Below are positions 19,202 through 31,420 of a stretch of 64,000 nucleotides of DNA, piece after piece. The position numbers were made by a program, and so were the translations under genes. Below the pieces are notes generated by a model. The model made no database searches and was not told where the DNA came from. It worked only from the letters and a program-made list of their open reading frames with translations. The DNA lies in contig CM051456.1 of NCBI GenBank assembly GCA_028274465.1, forward strand, positions 89,266,753 through 89,330,752. The letters run 5' to 3'. The stretch is from Plantago ovata. Lineage: Eukaryota > Streptophyta > Magnoliopsida > Lamiales > Plantaginaceae. The first letter of the stretch is position 1. The number at the start of each line of letters is the position of its first letter.

Positions 19202-20154
19202 ACTATGGTAATGATCACTGCGAAAACCCCGCTCCGAAAGAGCCACCGAAGTCGAAGTCGGCTCAACTGATGGAGAACTTGCAAAAGATGGTTGATCACA
19301 CCCAAAGTTCTCTCAAACGTTATGAAGAAGATTCTGAGAAGACTAGGGCAAGGCTTGATAGGTTGGAAAAAAGCACTAGGCTTGCCCATCAAAAGATGCA
19401 AGAGTTGATTGACCAAGGAGCAAGTAGGGAGCAAGGCAAGCTGCCTAGCAACACTGAGAAGTCGAATTCCATTACATTAGCTGGTGATCTACCTGACCAA
19501 ATCACCATCAAGAAGGTTGCTAAGTGCGAGTGTTGCAAGAAGGAAGAACTTCTACAGGCTAAGGAAGAAGAGAAGGACCTTGGTTCTGACGAAAGTGATG
19601 AGGGGCAAGAGGATCCCGAGCCACTCCCTAAAAGTTTCGATGTTAAGGTAGGGATTGGTGAGCTTGAAGATGTCCGTGCCACACTAGACACGGGATCCTA
19701 ATCAAACATACTCCCTTTGAATGTGTTTGAAAAGAGTAGCCTTGGAAAACTATCTGAGCATAGGGCTATTGTGCAAGTGGCGAATGGATCCTTTATGAGA
19801 CCCGAAGGCGTTGTGAAAAATGTGTTGGTCAAGATTGGTGAAGCTTCTGTATACACCAATTTTGTAGTTATGCCGGCGTCTGCACCTGGAACGGGGGATG
19901 TCATACTCTTAGGGCGAACATTCTTGACTAAACTATGCTCCGTGATGGACATCTACCAAAAAACTTGCACTATTGAAGTGGATGGCAAGCAACACGTGTT
20001 GCAAGCCATATCTGATCCACCTGATCCGCCTGATATTTCTTACACTAGTCACTACTGTGGTCTTGCAGCCTATGTTCTTTCTTATTCACAGGTTCGTGGC
20101 ATGGAGAGGAGATCAATGAAGGGGAAGTCTAGTACCCGCAGAAAGAAGAGATAG
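19202..20154 (+). CDS. E1 gag tail and aspartic protease region, broken
   Basis: A coiled-coil segment (MVDHTQSSLKRYEEDSEKTR) comes first, then a Cys-rich CECCKKEELLQAKEEEKD, then a retropepsin-like domain around LDTGS with VKNVLVKIGEASVYTNFVV and LLGRTFLTK. In Athila pol this protease is followed by reverse transcriptase. Here it is followed by non-coding DNA, so pol has been lost or replaced. The region is not fully open. Confidence 0.75.
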
Positions 20155-21208
20155 GCACAGACAGGAGTCGAGTCAAAGACTTTAAACAATGGCGCTATCC
20201 GGAAGGCAACCCGGAGTTTTTATCGCTTTCTTTACCGCTTTATTGCATGCATTCATTCTTGAACTATTTGCTTCTCATATGTGAATTTGTTCATGTCTGT
20301 GTCGTATATGCTTATGTTTGAGTGAGATTTTTCGAGTGGTTTTATGAGAAAATTGGTTTTGGGGATTAAAAACCGCGTTTTCGGACGAAAGGACCGTCTC
20401 CCCACATCGGGGAGCGGGGGGCGACTCGCCCCACGGTCCCAGAAGACCAAAAACGCGGGTCTCCCCCTTCTCTCCTCATTTCTTCATATTTTCATCATCC
20501 TTCCTCCCCAAAATTCGAACCTTGCAAAAATTACTTCAAAACATCATAACTTCTTCATTTCTTGACCAAATTTAGTGTTCTTTAGCTTCAATCGAAGCCT
20601 ATTACATGATCTATCTTTTCATCTTAACAGATTTCGTCCTAATGCATTAGATTTTCAGATCTGAGGTATCTTCTTATGAACCCTAATTTTCGAATTTGGG
20701 GTTTTCTAATTTGAGCTTCAATTATGCTTATTTGATGCATGGGTAGGTGTTTGTGTGATTAGAAGCGTTATTTACTATCAATTGCATGCTCAATTATGCT
20801 TGGATTGTTGATTTGGGAATTTTGCTACTAGATGATATATCTTGTTATGCAATTTACCTTTTTCTTGATTTCTTGCATATGATTGTGTTTATTGATGTAA
20901 TGATGGTGGATTTGATGGTAGAATGCTTAATTGTTGAGTATGAGGATTTATGATGCTAGAATTTTTCGCTACTATGTATGAATTGAGCCTTGTTATCTAG
21001 GATATTGGTTGTCTAGTAAGAGCATAATGTGATGTATTGCATGTAGTAGTTACATTGGTATGTTGCATGATGAAGAAGCTAGGCTAGACATTAAAGGTTG
21101 GGGGAGCTCGATTGTTGATTTTATCACTTGTGTGTTTCGTTCTTACACTAGCATATGCATGAGTCAGTTTTGTGTCATACGAGGTACTAACTGTTGTTTG
21201 TAGGAACC
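20155..21208 (+). other. E1 inner non-coding region
   Basis: No long ORF. One unit of the palindromic motif (GGGGGGCGACTCGCCCCAC) lies near 20415-20435. A T-rich, intron-like tract rich in TTGATG and TTGCATG follows and ends with TTGTAG shortly before the ATG at 21209. That would fit a spliced leader for the third ORF, but no splice is shown. Confidence 0.5.
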
Positions 21209-22071
21209 ATGCCAAGGGAAAGGAGCATTCCCGTATGATTACTATGAAGTATTGGAGGGGGATCGATTACAACCATGTCAAGAAGAGTGACCTCGTTAGA
21301 TGTGCGTTCGAGCCAAGGGATTTGCAACAACGTCGTGGATTATCCAAGAGGAGGAGCTAGAGTACACCTGGAGTAAGGACTCCTATGCCTATTCATGCAC
21401 CACCGAAGGGACAGAAACCATTATTACGTCAGCAATCCATCACAAGGACTGCAAAGTTCGAGTGAACTGGAAGGCACCGGGACAATCTAGCCGCGACGGA
21501 TTCAATCTCGAGTTCGCAGTTGCTAGAAGGTTCCGAAGCGCTAGCTTGGTTCCAAAACATAATGACATGGGTGCCCAGCCCCTCGTTGGGGTGCCCCTTG
21601 ACTGCCTCTAAAGGGAGCATCATATAGACATCGGTCGGATCAACGTAGAGAATGTGGTCGACATTGGAAAAAATGGTAGAAGACTTCTGAGTATCCGAGC
21701 AGCTTACTGTAACCACCTCGGGGTGTAAAACGTTGGAGGGGAAGTCCTGATACCACTGCTCTTTCCCTTCAACAGTTCACATCCTATTGGAGGGCTACAG
21801 GATGGAGGATTCCATAACAGCGGCGGCTAATCTTGAGGATTCTACTCGACACTGCAACTCTACTAGTGAGGATGTGCGTGACAGTAGTGACAATGAAGGC
21901 CATACGGGCAATGATGATACTAATGGAGGAGTTGTTCCTATCCGGCCTATAATGAAACTACCACGCCTACCAGAAGACCTGATGACACCCTATAAAGCTC
22001 CCAGAGCAGTCCCAATAACTCACAAACAGCATACTCAGCCGACCGAGGCCAAACCATGGGGTAACATCTAG
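21209..22071 (+). pseudogene. E1 third ORF, remnant of a plant retroelement accessory protein
   Basis: This is the counterpart of the better preserved E2 ORF at 41175-42535, from which the assignment is taken. Shared pieces include the MPRE-like start and an acidic, Asp/Ser-rich tail (SSDNEGHTGNDDTNGG). It has several breaks and is shorter than the E2 copy. It occupies the place where pol would stand. Confidence 0.5.
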
Positions 22072-22886
22072 TATCACATCTTATTTCCTCATTTTCTTAC
22101 TGCTAGGGACTAGCGTTAATTTCATGAGGGGGGATGGGATTTAAGTGATCTAGTGTTGTTAGTTTGGAGCTTGGTATTGGTAGGCTGAGTATAGTACCTC
22201 GCATGTTTTATCCGTCTGCATTTGCATTTGCACGTTTACTGCTTTCTTAGATTTTTTAGGTTGCATTCACTACATTCATCCTAGGATAGTCTTGCATGTT
22301 TTATATGGAGTTTATTGCCGAATTTTTTGAACTTTTTTATTGGGTAGATCAACAACTATGCCATTAATCGTATGCTTCATCTCTATGAATTTGTTTGAGG
22401 TTTTTCTCGCTTGGCTTGTCACATTTATGTATTGCACTTAGTTAAGCTTGGTAGTCTCGACATCACTTAGTGGTGTTTTCTCTACTGCGGTTCACGAAGG
22501 CCTTTATAATAGGATGATGCATGTTAGGGTCTTATGGTTGTTTTCCCGAGTAATTATGTACCTAAGAGGCAACAAGTCTTCACCATGCTTTGAGATTGCT
22601 AAATGCCTAGGAAGGAGGTAGTGTGAGGTTGTGTGATCCTTTGTTTATAACCTATTCTTCCGAATAGGTTTGGGGAGGGGGTTACACCATCATTAGACTT
22701 GTTTTCGTTTTTCATTTCCGTATCGTGAGTTTATTTTTCCTTTTCCGTAAATTTTGTACTCCAACCTATTCTTTCGAATAGGTTTGGGGAAGTCGTGTGA
22801 GTCATTTTGTTTCTCTTTTTGTTATGCTACTGCTGGCTAAAAAAAAAAAAAAAAGAAAGAAAAAAAAATTCCAGAAAAAAAAAAAA

Positions 22887-22917
<31 letters not shown>

Positions 22918-23590
22918 GAAAAAAAAAGAAAAAAAAGAAAGACCCCAAAAAAGCAAAGAAGGGTCCAAAAAAGAAAGCCAAATAGCAGTTTAGCAAAGTG
23001 TTGTGTCTCATTTTCCATTCTTGTAATGTTCGTAATCGTGTTGTAATTTTCTATTTTTTATCTTTTTTGTCTTGAGTGTCATCTGTTCTAGACCACCCTC
23101 GTCCTGCCATTCAGGAAGTGGTGAATAGCTTAAGACTTTACTTGAGAGATGGGTAGAATAGGGGAGTGTTATCTTTTATAGGGAACCCTCCTTCGTTTGA
23201 TGAGAGCCAGTACTGGTTCGACCTCTTTGAGGAAAAGTCTTAACATGGTGGAACAGCAGTAAGTCCTCAGTTTCATAGGCACGGGACAACCATTCGTATC
23301 TTAGCATGCTTCATTACGTCGTCACTGACTAGGTCCAGGTAGAGAATGTTACGAGAGACTATCTTGTCTTGACATAAGTGCTTATGTGGATGTGTATAAG
23401 TCAATCGAGGTATTCTTCAACCTATATTCATGCTTTGATTTATATGGTTTTTGTTCATATGTTTTTTGATAGATTCAGTAGATTAGTTCATTTTATTTGG
23501 CATGAGACTCCATTTTGTGTCTTGCATGTTTTTTGCATTAGAGTCTAGCTTAGTTGCTTGAGGACAAGCAAAGGTTCGGTTTGGGGAGTT
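22072..23590 (+). other. E1 3' internal region with hairpins, purine tract and PPT
   Basis: Two 22-base hairpins with stem AACCTATTC/GAATAGGTT (22649-22670 and 22763-22784) are each followed by TTTGGGGA. A homopurine run (22840-22980, mostly A with G) follows. The region ends in GGTTTGGGGAGTT, the likely polypurine tract, directly before the 3' LTR. The same order of landmarks is found in E2, and in opposite orientation in E3. Confidence 0.7.
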
Positions 23591-24877
23591 TGATGAATGT
23601 GTATTTTACACTTTCATTCGAGTCTTTTTCACCTATTTTAGCTATCCTCTATGTTAATTTAGCTATATTTTAGTGCATTTTATTAGAATAGTGTCACGTT
23701 TCCCTTTAGATTTTATTTTACAGGTTTTGGTTGAAAAACGAGGATTTCCGGCAATTATATTGAAGTTGACAAGGAATTGGTGTTCCAGAAGCCTATTTGG
23801 AGTATCTGAAGGTTTCCGGATAGGATTTGGAGTCTAGGGGTCGAATCTGGAGGTTAGAAGGCCACTAGAAGTCAGAAACCGAGTCCGAAAAGGGAAGAAA
23901 TCCAAAATGCGGAATTCGCGAAAATTACTCCCGGGCGAACGCCCGGGACGTGGGGCGATCGCCCCACACCGGCGAATCGCCCGTGTGTGGGGCGAATCGC
24001 CCCACACTATTTCGAAGCCTATATATAGTTGCTCAGTTTTTCTCCGAAATTCATACTTTTCCAGACCTATTCTCTCACCTTTCTCTGTAGTTTTAGGTAG
24101 GGACTTCCCAGAGCCTGTTCTGGGGTTCGTAGCTTAGGAGACACTTTTCATAGCAGATTGGAGCTTGTAGGATCGCAATTCTTCGGAGATTGACAACCTT
24201 CGGTAACATTGTATCTTACAGTTTATTCTACTTATTTTTATATATCTTTCAACATGTTTCTTCTATGATTTCTGTTGATTGCATGCCTATTATGAGTAGC
24301 TAAACTTATCGTTGGTGGTAGTATGTGAATTCTTAGCGAAGGGAAGATAATCATGCTAATGGCTATATCGCGCATTATACTCCGTGTTATTGCTTTATTT
24401 CGTTGATCAGGCTCAGCCTAAATCCTCGTATGTTGTTTTATTATTATGCACAATTGGACCCTCGTCGACCTATGCGCATCTATATCTTCGTAGTGTTGAA
24501 TAATTACGGAACACAATAGGACAATAGTGATTGACTTGTCAGTATCTTATCTTCGTAGTGCTTAATAATTGCAACAGGACATTCGATTGATCAAAGATCT
24601 CCATGCAAGACCGAGGAATTTACGCATGATTATTGACCCGTTATGCTTTGAAGGATCATACTATCACCAATCTCCATTATCTGTTAGAAAAACCTTTGCT
24701 TTTACGTATGCTGTTTTATATTCTCTATTAAATAGATAAAGCTAGTTATAGTCCTGAGAGAACGACACTCGAGGTCATTCTACTGCTACACTACGGTTTT
24801 CGTTGTAGTTGTGGATTGCCTTTGGCTAAATAACAAATTTATTTGCTGAATCGGGACCCGACAAATCCGCGTTCAGA
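23591..24877 (+). repeat. E1 3' LTR
   Basis: About 1287 bp, closely matching the 5' LTR and the copy at 30119-31420. It is followed by the GTAAC target duplication and then by LINE A sequence. It contains more small length differences than the other copies, mostly in runs of one base, as expected of unpolished sequence close to a contig end. Confidence 0.85.
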
Positions 24878-25307
24878 GTAACCTCGCATGCCAGCACAAT
24901 CCACAACAGACCGGGTCAAGGGGAAGACCCGGTGAATCCACAACACATTTCCGTCCCCTATCCCAAGCATAAATGAGCAAGTCTGTAGGACGGAGGGACC
25001 TTTCACTCCCGCCGCTCCAACAATATCCACTCCTTACCAGCAGAAAAGCCGGACCGGAAACAGACATCCAAGTGATGTCCGAACGAGGTTATGACGGTGC
25101 TTGATACCCACACCCCCAGCACATGACACCGAATGATCACCAAACACATATCCATCAAAAACCCGAGAGCAAGTAGAGCAGGCAGGACAAAACCGGAAAC
25201 AATGCAACACCAAGCCGATAACCCATAACACACCTGTAAGTTCTCCCGTTCATTGTCGCCCCAACCAGAAATAGGACTACACGCAACCCATCAGAAGAAT
25301 GGGCACC
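24878..25307 (-). mobile_element. LINE A segment, second reading of 31421-31863
   Basis: Minus-strand sequence encoding the C-terminal endonuclease part of LINE A. It matches 31421-31863 apart from many one-base length differences. It runs straight into the run of N. It is almost certainly the same locus as 31421-31863, seen from the other contig. Confidence 0.8.
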
Positions 25308-25407
25308 NNNNNNNNNNNNNNNNNNNNNNNNNNNNNNNNNNNNNNNNNNNNNNNNNNNNNNNNNNNNNNNNNNNNNNNNNNNNNNNNNNNNNNNNNNNNN
25401 NNNNNNN
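25308..25407. other. Assembly gap (100 N)
   Basis: Exactly 100 unknown bases, the usual placeholder for a gap of unknown size. The sequences on its two sides do not continue each other: the left side ends in LINE A and the right side begins inside the E1 gag. Confidence 0.99.
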
Positions 25408-28400
25408 GAAGCAAGTCCTCAAGAGCTCCACCGGAACAACTGTTCGAACGAGTATGCCGAAGATGCAAGAACTATGGGCATGGGGCACATATGTTTAGAT
25501 CGGAGCTTGAGTATGGATGATGGCAACTGGGCTCGAGGAGGTGAAGAGGAAGCCTTTTGCTACGGAGTTTTGTACTCAAGAAGTTAGCTACGGACAAGAC
25601 GGTAGGAATCCTCGAGGTGAATTTTGGAGAAGAGGGTTTCCGAAAACAGCAAGGTATGCACCGGATAACCAAACTTATGGTCCTAACCAAACACGTAGTA
25701 GGCTAAATAACTTATGGTAATGATACTGCGAAAACCCCGCTCCGAAAGAGCCCACCGAAGTCGAAGTCGAGGGGCTCAACTGATGGAGACTTGCAAAAGA
25801 TGGTTGATCACACCCAAAGTTCTCTCAAACGTTATGAAGAAGATTCTGAGAAGACTAGGGCAAAGGCTTGATAGGTTTGGAAAAAGCACTAGGCTTGCCC
25901 AATCAAAAGATGCAAGAGTTGATTGACCAAGGAGCAAGTAGGGAGCAAGGCAAGCTGCCTAGCAACACTGAGAAGTCGAATTCCATTACATTAGCTGGTG
26001 ATCTACCTGACCAAATCACCATCAAGAAGGTTGCTAAGTGCGAGTGTTGCAAGAAGGAAGAACTTCTACAGGCTAAGGAAGAAGAGAAGGACCTTGGTTC
26101 TGACGAAAAGTGATGAGGGGCAAGAGGATCCCGAGCCACTCCCTAAAAGTTTCGATGTTAAGGTAGGGATTGGTGAGCTTGAAGATGTCCGTGCCACACT
26201 AGACACGGATCCTAATCAAACATACTCCCTTTGAATGTGTTTGAAAAGAGTAGCCTTGGAAAACTATCTGAGCATAGGGCTATTGTGCAAGTGGCGAATG
26301 GATCCTTTATGAGACCCGAAGGCGTTGTGAAAAATGTGTTGGTCAAGATTGGTGAAGCTTCTGTATACACCAATTTTGTAGTTATGCCGCGTCTGCACCT
26401 GGAACGGGGGATGTCATACTCTTAGGGCGAACATTCTTGACTAAACTATGCTCCGTGATGGACATCTACCAAAAAACTTGCACTATTGAAGTGGATGGCA
26501 AGCAACACGTGTTGCAAGCCATATCTGATCCACCTGATCCGCCTGATATTCTTACACTAGTCACTACTGTGGTCTTGCAGCCTATGTTCTTTCTTATTCA
26601 CAGGTTCGTGGCATGGAGAGGAGATCAATGAAGGGGAAGTCTAGTACCCGCAGAAAGAAGAGATAGGCACAGACAGGAGTCGAGTCAAAGACTTTAAACA
26701 ATGGCGCTATCCGGAAGGCAACCCGGAGTTTTTATCGCTTTCTTTACCGCTTTATTGCATGCATTCATTCTTGAACTATTTGCTTCTCATATGTGAATTT
26801 GTTCATGTCTGTGTCGTATATGCTTATGTTTGAGTGAGATTTTTCGAGTGGTTTTATGAGAAAATTGGTTTTGGGGATTAAAAACCGCGTTTTCGGACGA
26901 AAGGACCGTCTCCCCACATCGGGGAGCGGGGGGCGACTCGCCCCACGGTCCCAGAAGACCAAAAACGCGGGTCTCCCCCTTCTCTCCTCATTTCTTCATA
27001 TTTTCATCATCCTTCCTCCCCAAAATTCGAACCTTGCAAAAATTACTTCAAAACATCATAACTTCTTCATTTCTTGACCAAATTTAGTGTTCTTTAGCTT
27101 CAATCGAAGCCTATTACATGATCTATCTTTTCATCTTAACAGATTTCGTCCTAATGCATTAGATTTTCAGATCTGAGGTATCTTCTTATGAATCCTAATT
27201 TTCGAATTTGGGAGTTTTCTAATTTGAGCTTCAGTTATGCTTATTTGATGCATGGGTATGTTGTTTGTGTGATTAGAAGCGTTATTTACTATCAATTGCA
27301 TGCTCAATTATGCTTGGATTGTTGATTTGGGAATTTTGCTACTAGATGATATATCTTGTTATGCAATTTACCTTTTTCTTAGATTTCTTGCATATGATTG
27401 TGTTTATTGATGTAATGATGATGGATTTGATGGTAGAATGCTTAATTGTTGAGTATGAGGATTTATGATGCTAGAATTTTTCGCTACTAGTGTATGAATT
27501 GAGCCTTGTTATCTAGGATATTGGTTGTCTAGTAAGAGCATAATGTGATGTATTGCATGTAGTAGTTACATTGGTATGTTGCATGATGAAGAAGCTAGAC
27601 TAGACATTAAAGGTTGGGGGAGCTCGATTGTTGATTTTATCACTTGTGTGTTTCGTTCTTACACTAGCATATGCATGAGTCAGTTTTGTGTCATACAAGG
27701 TACTAACTGTTGTTTGTAGGAACCATGCCAAGGGAAAGGAGCATTCCCGTATGATTACTATGAAGTATTGGAGGGGGATCGATTACAACCATGTCAAGAA
27801 GAGTGACCTCGTTAGATGTGCGTTCGAGCCAAGGGATTTTGCAACAACGTCGTGGATTATCCAAGAGGAGGAGCTAGAGTATACCTGGAGTAAGGACTCC
27901 TATGCCAATTCATGCACCACCGAAGGGACAGAAACCATTATTACGTCAGCCATCCATCACAAGGACTGCAAAGTTCGAGTGAACTAGAAGGCACCGGGAC
28001 AATCTAGCCGCGACGGATTCAATCTCGAGTTCGCAGTTGCTAGAAGGTTCCGAAGCGCTAGCTTGGTTCCAAAACATAATGACATGGGTGCTCAGCCCCT
28101 CGTTGGGGTGCCCCTTGACTTCCTCTAAAGGGAGCATCATATAGACATCGGTCGGATCAAGCGTAGAGAATGTGGTAGACATTGGAAAAGATGGTAGAAG
28201 ACTTCTGAGTATCCGAGCAGCTTACTGTAACCACCTCGGGGTGTAAAACGTTGGAGGGGAAGGTCCTGATACCACTGCTCTTTTCCCTTCAACAGTTCAC
28301 ATCCTATTGGAGGGCTACAGGATGGGGGATTCCATAACAGCGGCGGCTAATCTTGAGGATTCTACTCGACACTGCAACTCTACTAGTGAGGATGTGCGTG

Positions 28401-31400
28401 ACAGTAGTGACAATGAAGGCCATACGGGCAATGATGATACTAATGGAGGAGTTGTTCCTATCCGGCCTATAATTGAAACTACCACGCCTACCAGAAGACC
28501 TGATGACACCCTATAAAGCTCCCAGAGCAGTCCCAATAACTCACAAACAGCATACTCAGCCGACCGAGGCCAAACCATGGGGTAACATCTAGTATGACAT
28601 CTTATTTCCTCATTTTCTTACTGCTAGGGACTAGCGTTAATTTCATGAGGGGGGATGGGATTTAAGTGATCTAGTGTTGTTAGTTTGGAGCTTGGTATTG
28701 GTAGGCTGAGTATAGTACCTCGCATGTTTTATCCGTCTGCATTTGCATTTGCACGTTTACTGCTTTCGTAGATTTTTTAGGTTGCATTCACTACATTCAT
28801 CCTAGGATAGACTTGCATGTTTTATATGGAGTTTATTGCCGAATTTTTTGAACTTTTTTATTGGGTAGATCAACCAACTATGCCATTAATCGTATGCTTC
28901 ATCTCTATGAATTTGTTTGAGGTTTTTCTCGCTTGGCATGTCACATTTATGTATTGCACTTAGTTAAGCTTGGTAGTCTCGACATCACTTAGTGGTGTTT
29001 TCTCTACTGCGGTTCACGAAGGCCTTTATAATAGGATGATGCATGTTAGGGTCTTATGGTTGTTTTCCCGAGTAATTATGTACCTAAGAGGCAACAAGTC
29101 TTCACCATGCTTTGAGATTGCTAAATGCCTAGGAAGGAGGTAGTGTGAGGTTGTGTGATCCTTTGTTTATAACCTATTCTTCCGAATAGGTTTGGGGAGG
29201 GGGTTACACCATCATTACACTTGTTTTCGTTTTTCATTCCCGTATCGTGAGTTTATTTTTCCTTTTCCGTAAATTTTGTACTCCAACCTATTCTTTCGAA
29301 TAGGTTTGGGGAAGTCGTGTGAGTCATTTTGTTTCTCTTTTTGTTATGCTACTACTGGCTAAAAAAAAAAAAAAAAGAAAGAAAAAAAATTCCAGAAAAA
29401 AGGAAAAAAAGAAGAAAAAAGGAAAAAGGAAACTGGAAAGAAAAAAAGAAAGAAAAAAAGAGAAGACCCCAAAAAAGCAAAGAAGGGTCCAAAAAAGAAA
29501 GCCAAATAGCAGTTTAGCAAAGTGTTGTGTCTCATTTTCCAATTCTTGTAATGTTCGTAATCGTGTTGCAATTTTCTATTTTTTATCTTTTTTGTCTTGA
29601 GTGTCATCTGTTCTAGACCACCCTCGTCCTTCCATTCAGGAAGTGGTGAATAGCTTAAAGACTTTACTTAAGAGATGGGTAGAATAGGGGAGTGTTATCT
29701 TTTATAGGGAACCCTCCTTCGTTTGATGAGAGCCAGTACTGGTTCGACCTCCTTGAGGAAAAGTCTTAACATGGTGGAACAACAGTAAGTCCTCAGTTTC
29801 ATAGGCACGGGACAACCATTCGTATCTTAGAATGCTTCATTACGTCGTCACTGACTAGGTCCAGGTAGAGAATGTTACGAGAGACTATCTTGTCTTGACA
29901 TAAGTGCTTATGTGGATGTGTATAAGTCAATCGAGGTATTCTTCAACCTATATTCATGATTTGATTTATATGGTTTTTGTTTATATGTTTTTTGATAGAT
30001 TCAGTAGATTAGTTCATTTTATTTGGCATGAGACTCCATTTTGTGTCTTGCATTGTTTTTTTGCATTAGAGTCTAGCTTAGTTGCTTGAGGACAAGCAAC
30101 GGTTCGGTTTGGGGAGTTTGATGAATGTGTATTTTACACTTTCATTTGAGTCTTTTTCACCTATTTTAGCTATCCTCTATGTTAATTTAGCTATATTTTA
30201 GTGCATTTTATTAGAATAGTGTCAGGTTTCCCTTTAGATTTTATTTTACAGGTTTTGGTTGAAAAACGAGGATTTCCGGGCAATTATATTGAAGTTGACA
30301 AGGAATTGGTGTTCCAGAAGCCTATTTGGAGTATCTGAAGGTTTCCGGATAGGATTTGGAGTCTAGGGGTCGAATCTGGAGGTTAGAAGGCCACTAGAAG
30401 TCAGAAACCGAGTCCGAAAATGGGAAGAAATCCAAAAATGCGGAATTCCGCGAAAATTACTCCCGGGCGAACCGCCCGGGACGTGGGGCGAATCGCCCCA
30501 CACCGGGCGAATCGCCCGGTGTGTGGGGCGAATCGCCCCACCCTATTTCGTAGCCTATATATAGTTGCTCAGTTTTTCTCCGAAATTCATACTTTTCCAG
30601 ACCTATTCTCTCACCTTTCTCTGTAGTTTTAGGTAGGGACTTCCCAGAGCCTGTTTTGGGGGTTCGTAGCTTAGGAGACACTTTTTCATAGCAGATTGGA
30701 GCTTGTAGGATCGCAATTCTTCGGAGATTGACAACCTTCGGTAACATTGTATCTTACAGTTTATTCTACTTATTTTTATATATCTTTCAACATGTTTTCT
30801 TCTATGATTTCTGTTGATTGCATGCCTATTATGAGTAGCTAAACTTATCATTGGTGGTAGTATGTGAATTCTTAGCGAAGGGAAGATAATCATGCTAATG
30901 GCTATATCGCGCATTATACTCCGTGTTATTGCTTTATTTCGTTGATCAGGCTCAGCCTAAATCCTCGTATGTTGTTTAATTATTATGCACAATTGGACCC
31001 TCGTCGACCTATGCGCATCTATATCTTCATAGTGTTGAATAATTACGGAACACAATAGGACAATAGTGATTGACTTGTCAGTATCTCTATCTTCGTAGTG
31101 CTTAATAATTGCAACAGGACATTCGATTGATCAAAGATCTCCATGCAAGACCGAGGAATTTACGCATGATTATTGACCCGTTATGCTTTGAAGGATCATA
31201 CTATCACCAATCTACATTATCTGTTAGAAAAACCTTTGCTTTTACGTATGCTGTTTTTATATTCTCTAGTTAAATAGATAAAGCTAGTTATAGTCCTGAG
31301 AGAACGACACTCGAGGTCATTCTACTGCTACACTACGGTTTTCGTTGTAGTTGTGGATTGCCTTTGGCTAAATAACAAATTTATTTGCTGAATCGGGACC

Positions 31401-31420
31401 CGACAAATCCTCGTTCATGA
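25408..31420 (+). mobile_element. Second copy of E1 from mid-gag to the 3' LTR (probable assembly duplicate)
   Basis: It begins inside gag (matching 18904) and follows E1 base for base through protease (to about 26665), third-ORF remnant (27725-28516), hairpins (29171-29192, 29285-29306), purine tract and 3' LTR (30119-31420). It ends at the same GTAAC junction with LINE A. Differences are mainly single-base length changes, densest near the gap. It is best read as the same E1 insertion assembled twice. Confidence 0.85.
30119..31420 (+). repeat. E1 3' LTR, right-contig copy
   Basis: 1302 bp, starting TGATGAATGTG after GGTTTGGGGAGTT. It carries the same three palindromes at about 30478-30541 and a TATATATAG sequence near 30557. 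It is followed by GTAAC at 31421-31425. Confidence 0.85.

Larger units (their letters stand above)
16540..24877 (+). mobile_element. E1: Athila-type gypsy LTR element without pol, broken
   Basis: LTRs at 16540-17851 and 23591-24877 flank a tRNA-Asp-type primer site, a gag, a protease region, a third acidic ORF and a 3' polypurine tract. GTAAC lies on both sides (16535-16539, 24878-24882). No reverse transcriptase, RNase H or integrase is present. The LTR pair differs by a few percent, which suggests a fairly recent insertion. The coding parts carry several breaks. It sits inside LINE A. Part of it is repeated beyond the assembly gap (25408-31420). Confidence 0.85.

Noticed and set aside
22797-23046. 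Lys-rich and Phe-rich ORFs over the homopurine tract
   Set aside because: Pure low-complexity translation of an A/G run; both strands are equally open.
25253-25520. ORFs spanning the N gap
   Set aside because: They consist of unknown residues and join unrelated sequence across an assembly placeholder.
25408-31420. A second, independent E1 insertion
   Set aside because: The same junction with LINE A and the same interior argue for one locus assembled twice. A true second copy would have its own target duplication and flank.
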